Positions 11,093 to 22,532 of a stretch of 64,000 nt of DNA are shown in pieces. A model generated the notes under the pieces. That model saw only the letters and a program-made list of their open reading frames with translations, was not told the DNA's origin and made no database searches. The stretch's first letter is position 1. Each line of letters starts with the position of its first letter. The position numbers were made by a program, and so were the translations under genes. Origin of the DNA: Lichina pygmaea (Eukaryota > Ascomycota > Lichinomycetes > Lichinales > Lichinaceae); contig OY730170.1 in the NCBI GenBank assembly GCA_963422465.1, forward strand, positions 2,828,379 to 2,892,378, given 5' to 3'.

Positions 11093-12492
11093 ATGGCGTT
11101 AGATAAGTTCTTTCATAACAAGATCGAGAGCATGAAGCTCGAGATCATTCAGGGTCAAGCAGTGCTTCGACGGTTAGAGGCGCAACGGAACGACTACAAC
11201 TCGAGAGGTAGGGCCATGATCGAGTGATGGCTCAGTGTCGGCTTGGCTGACTCTGGCTACTTAGTACGGCTACTGCGAGAGGAGCTGGGCCTCCTACAAC
11301 AACCTGGATCTTATGTTGGTGAAGTCGTGAAGGTGATGGGAACCAAGAAGGTGCTGGTCAAGGTGCATCCTGAGGGCAAATACGGTATGTGATGGCCAGA
11401 CTAGGCTGTCGCGGGATGTAGGGCCTTTTGTACTAATTTCATCTGTAGTCGTCGACGTGTCTGAAAGTATCGACATTGCCAAACTCACCGTCGGCAAGCG
11501 CGTAACACTATTATCAGACACGTACAAGCTCGAGAAGACGCTTCCGAGCTCTGTCGATCCCCTGGTCTCCCTGATGATGGTCGAGAAGGTGCCCGACAGC
11601 ACATACGACATGATCGGAGGGCTAGACCAGCAGATCAAGGAGATCAAGGAGGTCATCGAGCTCGGGCTGAAGCATCCGGAGCTGTTCGAGTCGCTCGGCA
11701 TCGCACAGCCGAAGGGAGTGCTGCTCTACGGGCCTCCGGGAACAGGAAAGACGCTCCTCGCGCGCGCCGTCGCGCACCACACCGACTGCAAGTTTATCCG
11801 GGTCAGCGGGTCCGAGCTGGTGCAGAAGTATATTGGCGAGGGCAGCCGAATGGTGCGCGAGCTGTTCGTCATGGCGCGCGAGCACGCGCCCAGCATCATC
11901 TTCATGGACGAGATTGACAGCATCGGCTCGAGTCGGGTCGAGGGCAGCAGCGGGGGAGACTCGGAGGTGCAGCGGACGATGCTGGAACTGCTCAACCAGC
12001 TGGACGGCTTCGAGCCGACGAAGAACATCAAGGTGGTCATGGCCACCAATCGTCTGGACATTCTCGATCCCGCTCTTTTACGGCCAGGACGGATCGACCG
12101 GAAGATTGAATTTCCGCCACCTACGTAAGTCGGCACGCGCTCTCTTCTTTTCATTCTTGTACGCCGTCCTTTCGAGAAACCCCTCCCCCCCCTCCCCTTT
12201 CTCTGTCCCCATGCTAAATCACAAATGACACAGCGTCGAAGCAAGAGCCGACATCCTCCGGATCCACAGCCGCAAGATGAACCTGACGCGCGGCATCAAC
12301 CTGAGCAAGATTGCCGAGAAGATGAACGGCTGCTCCGGCGCCGAGCTCAAGGGCGTCTGCACCGAGGCCGGCATGTACGCGCTGCGCGAACGACGCGTGC
12401 ATGTGACCCAGGAGGACTTTGACCTCGCCACCGCCAAGATCCTGAACAAGCACGACGACAAGCAGATGAGTTTGAGCAAGTTGTGGAAGTAG
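11093..12492 (+). CDS. RPT6: 26S proteasome regulatory ATPase subunit Rpt6
   Basis: Four exons: 11093–11207, 11265–11384, 11449–12124 and 12234–12492, coding 389 aa, close to the usual length. Rpt6 is one of six AAA+ ATPases in the base of the 19S particle that unfold ubiquitylated substrates and feed them to the 20S core. An N-terminal coiled coil ([20 protein letters not shown]) is followed by the OB-fold region, Walker A GPPGTGKT at 173–180, Walker [13 protein letters not shown] and the second region of homology ([16 protein letters not shown]). The blocks [20 protein letters not shown] and [10 protein letters not shown] identify Rpt6 among its paralogues. The C-terminus SLSKLWK resembles the yeast ending. 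No key residue is missing. Confidence 0.97.
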
Positions 12493-12894
12493 GGTGTGTA
12501 ATTGGCGGGGAGGGGGTGGATGTAGGTATGGAGACGGGGAGAGAGGTGGTGACGGATGATGGAGGCAGGGAAGGGGATGAGCATGGGGATAGAGATGGAA
12601 ATGGGGATAGATGTGAGGACGGTGGATAATCATAGTCCGGTGCATAGTCATTCTACCACGCTTGATCATACCTCTATTTTCTTCTTCTCACAGTGCATGC
12701 TATGTTCTGTGCCAATACTCATCCCTTCTCATCCTCCAGTGCGTGCTGCCCATGTCCTCTACTTACCAATACTCATTCTGCGGTAAACCCAAGATATCAA
12801 GAAGAAACTGCCTGTTCTTCGTTGTTTGGTCCACTCAGTCTACGCCATCCAGTCTAGTCCATCTAGTCTAGACTACCCGAACCACTCATTCACA

Positions 12895-13095
12895 TTTACC
12901 CCTTGCACACCCTTGCACCTTGCTTTTTCTCTTCTTCTCCTGCCTTCTTCTCCTCTCTTCGCCTCTCTGTCTTTCCCTTTTCTTCTCTTCTCCCCTCTTC
13001 CCTCCTCCTCTTCCTTTTCTCTTCCCTTCTCTTCTTTCTTTTCTCTCCTCTCTCTCTCTCTGCTCTCTCTATCTCTCTGCTCTCCTGTTGTCTCC
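12895..13095. repeat. Pyrimidine-rich (CT) low-complexity tract
   Basis: About 200 bases are almost purely C and T on the plus strand, ending in CTCTCTCT runs. It lies about 400 bp beyond the RPT6 stop. Confidence 0.8.
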
Positions 13096-13182
13096 TACCT
13101 CTTCATTCCTGTTGTCTTCAGGCCCATGTTCGATCTACGGTAACTACTTGGAAGGAATGATGAGCTGTCACTCTATCTGAAG

Positions 13183-13278
13183 GAAGAGGTATCATTTTAT
13201 CCGACGAATGACGTATCACTTAGTCAGAAGGACGGCACGTCACTTGATCAGGAGAACGACATGTCACCTGGTCAGAAG
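13183..13278. repeat. 24-bp tandem repeat, about four degenerate copies
   Basis: Units start at 13183, 13207, 13231 and 13255. The last three share a core of the form cgtcacttgatcag. The unit length keeps one frame open on the minus strand (repeated SDQVTCR), but there is no other sign of a gene. Confidence 0.7.
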
Positions 13279-13589
13279 CACCTGAGCTTTGAGCGGCTTG
13301 TAGAAGATACGCATAATGGGTGCTGTGATTCTTTCGTATGAGGGAGACGGAGAAGACGGAAAGAAAGATGAAGAGAAGGAGGAAGAAAAAGGGGACTGGG
13401 GAAGGGAGGAGGAGGAGGAGATGGATGGTTCGGTCTGCTCGTGATTTATTTTCCCGGGAGGGCTGATATCGTCTTGACCGTATGCGTGTGTGTGCACATC
13501 TACTCGCTATCGGAAACGGCTTTCGAGCAACCACATCCTCGTCAGTCATCTTTGTTCCCCTACATATTGCCAGACGTGCCAGAATAGGT

Positions 13590-13890
13590 GGTCGTGACCT
13601 GATGACATGATGACATGACATATGGCCAGGGGATGATAGGACGATAGACCGATAGGACGAGATGTTTAGAAGGGTACAACATCGACACGATCGTTGCTAG
13701 TGGGTAGATTGCAGAGTCAGGTGTAATATCATGACGTGATGATGCACAGTTGGGAAGATGAGAAAACGGAAGGATGGCAGGATGACTGGATTGCAGGGTG
13801 ACAGGGTTGCACATTTCCAAGATGACAGGATGATACGATGGCAGGGATGGAATGATGACAGAACGACAGGATGGCACGATGGCGGGGCGA
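13590..13890. repeat. Degenerate short-word repeat zone (GATGACA, GACAGGATGG)
   Basis: The words gatgaca, gataggac, gacaggatgg and cagggatgg recur irregularly across about 300 bp. It looks like a decayed minisatellite. Confidence 0.55.
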
Positions 13891-14304
13891 AAATGACGAT
13901 GCATGCTTGGCAGCATCAGGTTGCAGCCATGTGGCCATTCCAGGACCACCGACAACGTGTGCAACAAAGGAAACAACAGATCGGTCGATAAACGATTGTG
14001 ATTTGAGCGAGACACAGGCCGTTGACGATAGAGACTCGACAAGGGCGTGTGCTTCTACTTTTGGATGAAAGATTTTGATGAAAAGAAAGCAGTGCGCATT
14101 CGTAGTGATGTTATCGCGACAGAGAGATGTCGATTCCATGCACATTTCTAGGATACCTACATCGTATAGAAGGTCATGCCGATGTTGAGGTGGAACAGAC
14201 TTAAGTCGATACCACCGCCTCTCTCTCATGAGGCTATGGAGTACCCGCCGCATACAGCCCATGTCAAGGTATCAATAAGCACAATCGTCAACCAGGTTTG
14301 CCCC

Positions 14305-17300
14305 TCAGGGCTTCTGACGTGCAAGAGGTCCCTTTGGGTTCATGCTCCAGGAAGCTGCCGAGGAAGTGGGAGGCGGGGGGGAGGATGGTGGAAGGGAAAA
14401 GCGGCTGCTGACCGAAGATCCCATGGAGGAGGTCGACGCCGTCGAAGACGAATCCACCGGCGCGAGACGAGGTCGCGGCGGCAGCGGCATGGGCGGCGCG
14501 TACTTGACGAGCCATTCGAGCACGGCCTCGTAGCATAGCACGTACTGCCGCAGACACTGTACCATGCTTATGCGTTGGCCGCGAAGCTGCTCGACCGTCA
14601 TCGCGATCAGGTCGACGTCGTCGCGGTACAGCCAGTCCGGGTACGCCTTCAGGTCGTCCTGAGCGACCGCGAACGATGGCATGTCCATCTCGAGAGGCGG
14701 CGGCGCCGGGTTCACGTCGGACGCGGTCGTGCCGCCGCCGCCGCTGCTGCCACGGTCGCGGCCGCGGCCGGCGACGAAGCCTTCCCCTCTGCGCAGCCGC
14801 TCGGCCCGTTGACGGCGTAGCATGTCCAGGACCGAGTCGATCGTGCAAAAGGTCCCTGTCCGACCACACCCGGCGCTGCAGTGCACGAGCACAGGCCGCG
14901 GCTGCGTCGGCAAGGGTTGTCCCTGCTGGTGCGGCCCGGCAGACATCGGAGGCTGTACGACCGCCTCGGTCTGCTCGATCACGTTCAAGACGTACGCCGG
15001 ATTGGCCGGCACGTCAAAATCGAGCCACGAGTCGAGTTGGATCTGGGTGATCTCGCGCATCGGCACGAAAGGATGCGCCGTGTGCGTGAGCGAGAAGGTG
15101 CGCACGATAGCATGGACCGGATGCGCCGTCGTTGAAGGCGAGAGAAGTCCGCTTGATCCATGGCGCCCATGTCGTGCCGGTTCGAAAGAGACTTTCCGTT
15201 CCGATACAGACTTCAGCTGCAGCGGTCCGAGATCGCGGCCTGTCCAGTACCGATGACACTTGAGCTGGCCACCCTCGTGCTCGGCGGTCAACATGACGAT
15301 GACGCGCACATCCTGCTCCCAGACAAGCTGCCAGAAGTCCTGCCCGCTCAAAGTCAGGCTACCTCGTGCAACATCCAAGAGCGGTTTCGTGGGGAAGGGG
15401 CACGATCGCGCCGACGCTAGGCCTACGTACCTCGATGGTCGCCGGCAGAGGCCCCTGTGTAGCGATGTATCTCTTGTTGCTCCAGGGCACCTTGACGTAG
15501 CTCGCGTTGATGTAGTCGCCGGCGCCATCTCGCCGACCCTGCAATTTGACGCGCGCGTGCTCAAAAGGCCAGATGTTGTTATATCGGTTCTTGCTACCCT
15601 CCTCGATCCCGGCGAGGCGCACCGTGAGGGAACTCTCCGCCGATGCCGTTTTGGCGGGCACGACGGCGCCGGACAGAACTTCCTGCATGCGCCGCTGCTC
15701 GGCCTTCTCGATGCGGAGGAAGCTCTGGGCCACGAGCTTGCCACGATCCGCCGGTTCGGTGGCGGCTGAGAGCCAGCGCGGCAGGCTGGTCTCGCGTTCC
15801 TGGCTAATGTCCGGCGGCCGTCGGATCGGAATCTGTCCGACGCCGTCGACGAGGTCGATATTCTGCCGGATGTTCCCAAAGAACGGATTCGCGCCGGTCT
15901 GCCCGGACGGCATGACCAAGCCACCGAGAAGCGGTGCCGCGGCGGGACCCGAGGCCCTGAACGACCCGTGTTGCGAGGGTGAAGTGGCGGAGGACGACGA
16001 AGATGACGTCGACGACGACGCCAAGGCCTTCTTCCTGGGATCGGAAGCCCCTCCGCCGGTCACAAGGTCTGGAAAGCGCGAGGCGAACGAGGCGAAGCCA
16101 CCTGGAGAAGAAGAAGAGCCCGTGTCAGCGACATGGAGACGCCGCATCCCTCGAACCGATAGCTTTAGGGTGGATCGGACGTACCCTGGAGAATGCAGGC
16201 CCGACCGTGCCAGGCCTCGTTCGAGAATTTCTTGAGCGTGCTCAAGCACATGGCTGCTTCCTTTTCCGACGACGAGCGCTCGTCGTAGGCGACGATGCAT
16301 GAGCTCGTCCGCCATCGTTCAAACTGCGCCCGTCGCTTTGGATCTGTGAAGGTCGCGGCGAGCTTCTGGACATTGTAGGACGGTCTCTTGAGCAGCGTCG
16401 TCGGAATGCAGAGGTTCAGAGCGCGGACAACATGCGCGCTCGTAAACTGCTGATGCACGCGCACATCGAACATGAGGAGCGACTCGTCAGAGCCGACAAG
16501 AGTGGCGAGGTCGTCGGGCGAGATGAAGAGAGACTGGTCTCGATCAAGACCAGGGGCGAGGGCCGACGAGGGGCGTGCCGAGGAGGACAAGGACGACGGC
16601 GGCGGGAGGTGAGGGGCGTTTGTTCGAGGTGGAGGCGGGTTTGAGGTCGAGGGGGCGTCGGTAGGGATCTGCCGCTTGACGAGGCCCGCAGCAGCCGCGG
16701 CCGCGGCCGCGGCTGCGAGTGTCGCTGGGTCGGGGCCGCGGGGCCAGCCGGCGTTCGGCGGAGCCATATTTCTCGGTTCGTCTGTGTGCGCGGAGCTCGA
16801 TTGGAACGTCCGCTGCGCGTTTGCCGGCTCCGCAGGGACCACCGGTGTCGTCGAGGAAGAGGAGGAAGAGGGACGCAGCTGTAGCAGGCTGGCGTGACTG
16901 GCCTTGGTCAGCTCGATGGGCTCGCGGTCCGACTTTCTTCGAAACGGCTCGTAGCCAGGGCGCGAATTGGGACGCACAGGCTTAAACGGGATGGCGGCGA
17001 CGGGTCGGACCAACGCTGGCGACGCGCTCGGATGTTGGCCCTTGTGCGGGGATGGAAGGGTATGGGCGGGATGTCGATGGTCGTTGGCCGCGAGCGTGAA
17101 GTGGCTCAGGCTGCGGATGGGCTGATGCTTGCGCGGACCCTGGCACATCAATGTTGAGGTGATCGGACAGCCAGCCTGGTCCACCAGAGCGATCGATTCT
17201 GGCGATGGAGGACAGTTGAGCATGGACGGTCCGACGGCTGGCGTACGTGGAGCGCGGGCGTGAGCTGCGTTCGATGCCTTGTGCCAGTACTCCGATTCGG

Positions 17301-17358
17301 ACGAGAGGCTTGTTTGCCAATTTGGAGATGGTGGAGATGCTGCGGCAGCAGCAGACAT
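14305..17358 (-). CDS. Rhodanese–tyrosine phosphatase (Ptp2/Ptp3/Pyp1-type MAPK phosphatase)
   Basis: Three exons: 17358–16185, 16101–15431 and 15339–14305, coding 959 aa. This architecture is known for fungal phosphatases that dephosphorylate the tyrosine of stress and cell-wall MAP kinases. After a disordered Pro/Ser/Ala-rich N-terminus with a poly-Ala run comes a rhodanese/CH2 domain (about residues 255–430). It includes [16 protein letters not shown], a conserved MAPK-docking region, and the loop [14 protein letters not shown]. The PTP domain begins near 540 with [16 protein letters not shown] and has [11 protein letters not shown], and the P-loop [11 protein letters not shown] with its nucleophilic Cys near 769. 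The general-acid loop reads WLDFDVP rather than WPD. The start is the first ATG in the open frame. A Gly-rich insertion follows the P-loop helix. Confidence 0.9.
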
Positions 17359-18443
17359 CGTCGTGCGCCGCAGAACTCGACGAGCTGTCTCGCGGTCGAT
17401 CGTGTGCAGCCGCAACCAGCTCGGGACCTGGTCGGATCAGGAGGTCCTTGCAGATTGCCCGTGCGAAGAGAAGCTCGGCTTCGGTTCTCGGCGCTCTCCG
17501 CCAGCGTGCGATGGATCTCTCGAGCCTGGACCGAAGGCAACTCGTCAGGTGCCAAGACAGTGATGGATTGATCTCGAACCCGGCCTATACACTGCCTCCG
17601 GCAGGGAGAGCTTAGAACTCGATAGCTCCTTCCAGAGTAGACCAGGTCGGCCAGACGCTCTGGCGGATTGGACTGAATGACGAAGCGACCAAGTCCATGG
17701 TCTGCTGTCGAGCAGCAGATCCGGAGCCGTTGGATCTGTGGCAGCTGGGCCTGGATCAGCGAACATGTTGCCTCATGTCGAGACGGTCCGAGGTCGACGC
17801 CGCGATGGATGCAAGTGCCATCTGATGTGGCGCGAGGCGATACGAGCCCAAACGAAGTGCTGCCTGCGAGTGATGGGGCGTTGGTGGAGAATGACGATGC
17901 CCGTTACGGAAGTACAAAGATTCCAGAAAGACGTAAGGGAGAGGGGGGGATGGCAGGCGGGCTGACCAACGCCTCTCTGGACTTCATCGCTAATTACTTT
18001 GTGGGTTAAGCCCTTTCCGGCTGCTATGACCGCATCGGACCCTTCTATTGGCGAGGGCGCAAGCCTGTCACGTGTCAGCCCGTTGAGGTCTAGAACGAAA
18101 TGGAACGGCCGACATACTCGTACTCGTTCAGTACGTAAGGGGGGTACGTAGACTTTGACAGCTTCAATGACGTCGTATACGAGTGCCTTACAGTAGGGTC
18201 ACGTGTGCAACGATGATGGATGACTAATGCCAGCAATCAGTCGAACTGTTTCCGTTCCTGATCATTGGCCGGACGATTGTCCAAAAACTGACGAGACTTG
18301 ATGTGGTTTTGTTAAGCTTCTACAATCCAATGCCATCTCCAATGACCATGCAGTCAGTGCTGGACCATCCTGATGTCCTCCATTCCTCTCCCTTATCAGG
18401 TCTCTCACACTAGGGGCAGCTGGCGACAGGCTTCATGCGATGA
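17359..18443. other. Intergenic region, upstream of the PTP gene and downstream of the FGGY kinase
   Basis: Both flanking genes are on the minus strand. I see no supported gene. The PTP promoter should lie just above 17358. A TACGTA-rich patch occurs near 18120–18150. Confidence 0.5.
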
Positions 18444-20332
18444 TCAGCACTTCCAACCTGTCACGGCCCCGTCGACCATTCTGCGATACGCTTGCTGCTT
18501 CTCGGCTTGCTCCAAGAACACCTGATACTTGACCTGTAACAGTCTGCGCTGACCGGGGTCCGTTTGTGGTGTCACGACGGTCCCAGGCTTGCTCATCCTC
18601 GTCATGACGCTCCACAATCCTTCAGTGTTGCCCTGGGCGTCGGCCGTGGCAGCCTTGGCGCCGAGCATGGCAGCTCCGTGGGCGACGGCGGCATTGATGT
18701 AGCGTGGTAGCACCACCGGCGTGCCGCAGGCGGCAGCGATCAGCTCCACCAGGATCTCGTTCTGACATTGACTGCCGGACATGAAGATGGACTTGATCGT
18801 GTGGCCGGCTTCGTTCATCGTCTCGACGATATGCCGTGTCTGTAGGGCGATGAACTCCATTGCGGAATAGTACTCGAGCGCCAAGGCTTCGACGCTCCGA
18901 TCACTGGTCAGGCCGATGACGGCTCCGGTCATGCGCGGGTCGGCGATGGGCGATCGGTTTCCGAAAAGATCCCCGTAGAAGAAGAGGTGGCGCGCTAGCC
19001 ACGAGATGGCCGGTGCACCTGCCCTGGTCTGCATGGCACGGAGCTTCTCGTTGAGGAAGCCGTACATCTTGCCGCTGGCCCCGGCTTGCGACACGGCTTC
19101 CGCATATGCTGGATGGTTCTCGAGCACGTGCTTCAAGAGCTCGCCAGTTGCGCTCTGGCCACCCTCGGCCATCCAGTTGCCTGGGATCAGCACGTCCCGG
19201 TACGGACCCCAGACGCCGTCGACGAATATCGGGCTGGAGGACATGGCGAGATGACACGTCGACGTTCCTGCCACCGCAGCCAAGCGGGTGAATGCCGGGG
19301 AAGCATCGTCCGTAGCGGCATCGGTCTGGCCACAGTACCCGCCCAAGTCTACACGGGCCGCGACACTGCCGATCCAGCCCGCATAAGCATCAATCACGCC
19401 GCTTCCGACAGCAATGCCTGCCGACAGTCCGAGCTCGTTGGCGGCCTTCTGGCCCAGAGTCCCAACATGCTCGCCTGCCGACAGATACTCGCCGTCCTGG
19501 TCTGTCTCAGATCGCGGCAAGAGAAACGAGAATCTGGAGATCCCATCGGAGTGGTCTCACCCCATTCACGCCGCCGACACGGCTAAAGTTGCCTTCACAG
19601 AGATCCTCCAGCCCAATGGTCTTTAGGAAATCGCCCTGCCAGCCTTTGACACTGCCGTCGACGCCAACCGGGACGTAGCCCTGTTTGCAGACGGCGCTAC
19701 AGAAGCTTCGCGTCTCCTTGTCGGTGGCAAGGTGCGTCAGTGCGTCGGCCAGATCGTAGAACTTGCACTTTGAGAACAGCTCGGGAGGCATGTGCCTTTT
19801 CAGCCACAAGATCTTCGGGATTTCCATCTCGACGCTCATGCTGCCACCGACATAGCGCAGCAGATTGTGATGGGTCGCATTGATGACACGGGTCTCGTCA
19901 ATGGCCCGATGGTCGAGCCACACGACGATGTTGCGCTCGGTGTCAAAGTCAGGCCCGCTGACGGAGACTGGCAGGTCTGTATCCTCGGACAAGACCACCA
20001 GAGAGCATGTGGCATCGAACCCGACCCCTCGAACCGCGGCTGCGTCGATGGCACTTTCTCTCACCGCTCGCTGCACCGCCGAGCCGACGGCGCGCCAGAT
20101 GTCGCCAATCGATTGTTCCTGGCTCGATCGACCGGCCACGATGAGCGTCGTGGCCATGTTGCGTGGCAGTCATGGAAACGGACTGGTTGGGTAGGAGACC
20201 AACATAGTAGCCGTGCTGGGGCTGCCACATGCGAATGTCCTCCGATGCGAGTCCCTTGATGTCGCCGGCTGCGTCGACGACGCAAGCTCTAGCACTCCCT
20301 GTTCCGACGTCGACGCCCAGATAGTGAGCCAT
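18444..20332 (-). CDS. FGGY-family carbohydrate (pentulose) kinase, YDR109C/FGGY type
   Basis: Three exons: 20332–20204, 20118–19561 and 19496–18444, coding 579 aa. The family phosphorylates sugars with ATP; this subgroup acts on D-ribulose or similar pentuloses in the cytosol. The N-terminal ATPase-fold phosphate motif GVDVGTGSARACVVD opens the protein. The block HGYY|EQSIGDIW is rebuilt across intron 1, and RVGGVNG|DGEYLSAGEHVG across intron 2. The second nucleotide-binding lobe has FMSGSQCQNEILVELIAAA followed by AVAHGAAMLGA. Length and order fit a complete enzyme. Substrate cannot be fixed from sequence alone. It is divergent from EMC10 with 463 bp between start codons. Confidence 0.9.
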
Positions 20333-20795
20333 GGCGCTTGATCCTCGCGACGGTGGGAAATCAATGTGCGGTCTGACTGTTCACCGTCGCAACCTCAGAG
20401 CTGGACTCATTTCACAAGACCCTCTGGAACGACTGTAAAGCACTCAAAAACGACCTTATTCAATCTCAAAGATGTTCCTTCGAGGGTTCATGTTACGTAC
20501 CCATAGATACGTAACGTACGTAACGTACAGTACGTATCGTACCGTAAAGGATGGGTGTGGAGGGGCAGATACTTACGTAAGTAAGAAACGTACCGGTACT
20601 GTACGGAGCGTACCAGGCACGTACCCCCGTACCTTCGTACAGCCTCAGGATCGGAAGTGGCTCGGGCCGAGCGGAGCGGAAGAGAAGTACCGGTACTTGA
20701 AGCCGAAGAGCCGCAATTTATCCGATTGGCTGCTCTTATTTTGACGACTGTTGGTTCCTCAGGCACGAGGGCAACATCCCTCCACCGACTTCGAG
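20333..20795. promoter_or_regulatory. Divergent promoter region of the FGGY kinase and EMC10
   Basis: A 463-bp gap lies between the two start codons. It is dominated by repeated TACGTA/CGTACG words at 20495–20640. An ATTGG (reverse CCAAT) occurs near 20725, about 70 bp before the EMC10 ATG. Regulatory roles are inferred. Confidence 0.5.
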
Positions 20796-21525
20796 ATGTT
20801 CTTCGGCCGAGCTCCAGGTAGAGCCGTGTTAGCGTTCCTGGTCTGGCTCATCTGTGCTATTCCCAGTACTCTTGCTGCCGATTCCTCTGGGAGCCGCAGC
20901 GTCACGGTCCATATCTGGCCCCTCGACGCACCTTCCCCAACACCATACCTCGATGTTCGTTACGATGCGACATCCATGGAGGCGGCTGTGTCAAAGGTCT
21001 ATCCGGTTCGCAGTCCGTCAAAGAAGAAGGGAGCTGTCGATGACGGCGACTCTCTTGTCCGCATTGGACTGTGGGATGTCGCAACGAGATCTTGGCGAGG
21101 CATCCTCACAGGTGCCTCTGCGCTGACCGAGCCACGTTCGCGAAAGATATCCTTACATGTCGACGGACAGGGCTCGGTATGGCATGTTGATATGAGTGGA
21201 CCAGGAGCGGCCAGGACCCAAGGGAACGTTGACGACACGTCCAACTCGGAGATCCAGGTGGAGCTGGCAAGGCCACGGCCAGCTCCGGCGCCGGTCTTGA
21301 ACGAACCTCTTGTGCTTGATGATCGCGGGAAGATGCCCGAGAAAGAGCTCGAGAAGAGCTTTCTGCAGCGGTCGGTACCCCCTGAAAGAAGCTTCTGCTT
21401 GCAGGTTGTTCCGGATAGGGCGGCCCGGCGGTATGTTGAAGGTCACGCTTCTAACAATCGGCAGGTACTGGTGGATCTTCTTGGCGGTTGCTGTTCTTGC
21501 ATTGGCCGGTCCTGGAGACAAATAG
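20796..21525 (+). CDS. EMC10: ER membrane protein complex subunit 10
   Basis: Two exons, 20796–21370 and 21465–21525, coding 211 aa. EMC10 is part of the complex that inserts tail-anchored and multipass proteins into the ER membrane. A signal peptide (residues 1 to about 27, ending PSTLA) precedes a luminal beta-rich domain starting SVTVHIWPLDAP. The last exon encodes the single membrane anchor YWWIFLAVAVLALAGPGDK. Joining EKSFLQR to YWWIFL matches the fungal EMC10 ending. It needs a GTCGGT donor and a CTAAC branch site. A GTATGT donor at 21431 would leave an intron of only 34 nt and add unrelated residues, so I prefer the longer intron. Confidence 0.85.
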
Positions 21526-22330
21526 TCGTGGAAGACAGATGGTACGGCATCGGGTCGCAGCCAGCCATGGTCATACGGGAGCGGCAGGCGCAGCGTATAA
21601 GGGAGGCGACGTCCTTGCAATCAGATTTGGACCAGCAAACTTGGCACGCCTTGCTATGAGCTCACTAAATTTTGGGGATTAACCCCAACCAAAACTCTCA
21701 GTACAGCCTAGAATCGAGTAGTCCCGCGACGTGATAGCCTATGGTCTTTTCTTCTTTCCTTCTCCTTTTTGCCCATCGACTTTGCACCAAAGATAAAAGC
21801 CTCTTGTGAGCCTCTCTTGACTGCTACATGTCGTGCGAGTTTTTTCTGGCATCTTGAACCTTGACATCCTTATCAAGTTTGGGACTTTGCGAAAACGAAC
21901 CCCAGCACCAAGCGTGCATGCACATGTGGACGGCTACCGCGAGCACTTTCGAAAGCGACCTGGCTGCTTTGCCCTCACTTGAGAGGTCCATTGTTGCCAG
22001 GATGGATTGGGTACGGTAATACGTATCTATATCTTCTCGCCGTAATCACAGACGACCTGCGGGCGACCTGCAGAGAAGGTTCGGTGAAGTGTGTGTCGCA
22101 ACTGGCAACCATGACCTGGTGGAAAGCACCGAGGGCGGGGATGAGGGGGACTCTTCTGCCATGTCTGTTTGTCTCAATGACACTGGTGTGTGTGTGGGCA
22201 AAGTTGATGAATCGAAGGCGGAGCTTTTCTCATGTTCTTCTTGTTTGGCGGGTGTTTGGCGGATAGGTTGGGACGCACTGAGTTGACTACAGCCGTGCGT
22301 GTGTCTGGGGGTAGATGGACACAAACAAGA

Positions 22331-22361
<31 letters not shown>

Positions 22362-22532
22362 TATAGGGACGAGAAGGCGAATGAAGAAAGAAGCGCTTCA
22401 ATTCCATGACATCCGCCATATCCCCCGACACCACCACCCACGCCTCACTGAAGCAACTCAGAATATAGCGACGGGGACATGACAGACGAAACATAACCCC
22501 CCCCCCCCCCCCCCCCCTGCGAGCTGGTCCCA
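21526..22532. other. Convergent intergenic region between EMC10 and NIC96
   Basis: No gene is supported. A (GA)n run lies at about 22339–22361 and a 21-base C run at 22497–22517. Confidence 0.6.
22497..22517. repeat. 21-base poly-C tract next to the NIC96 stop
   Basis: The run ends 15 bases from the NIC96 stop codon, so it should be transcribed as a G run in the NIC96 3' UTR. Confidence 0.9.

Larger units (their letters stand above)
12493..14304. other. Convergent intergenic region between RPT6 and the PTP gene
   Basis: No gene is supported in 1.8 kb. It holds a long pyrimidine tract, a purine-rich tract (about 13340–13425), a 24-bp tandem repeat and a zone of degenerate GATGACA/GACAGGATGG words. 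The latter features are listed separately. Confidence 0.6.

Noticed and set aside
13220-13621. 133-codon minus-strand frame ending in SDQVTCR repeats
   Set aside because: The repetition reflects the 24-bp DNA repeat, and the rest is low-complexity Ser/Phe from a purine tract.
17677-18009. 110-codon plus-strand frame between the PTP gene and the FGGY kinase
   Set aside because: No conserved feature; the sequence is more easily read as promoter and UTR DNA.
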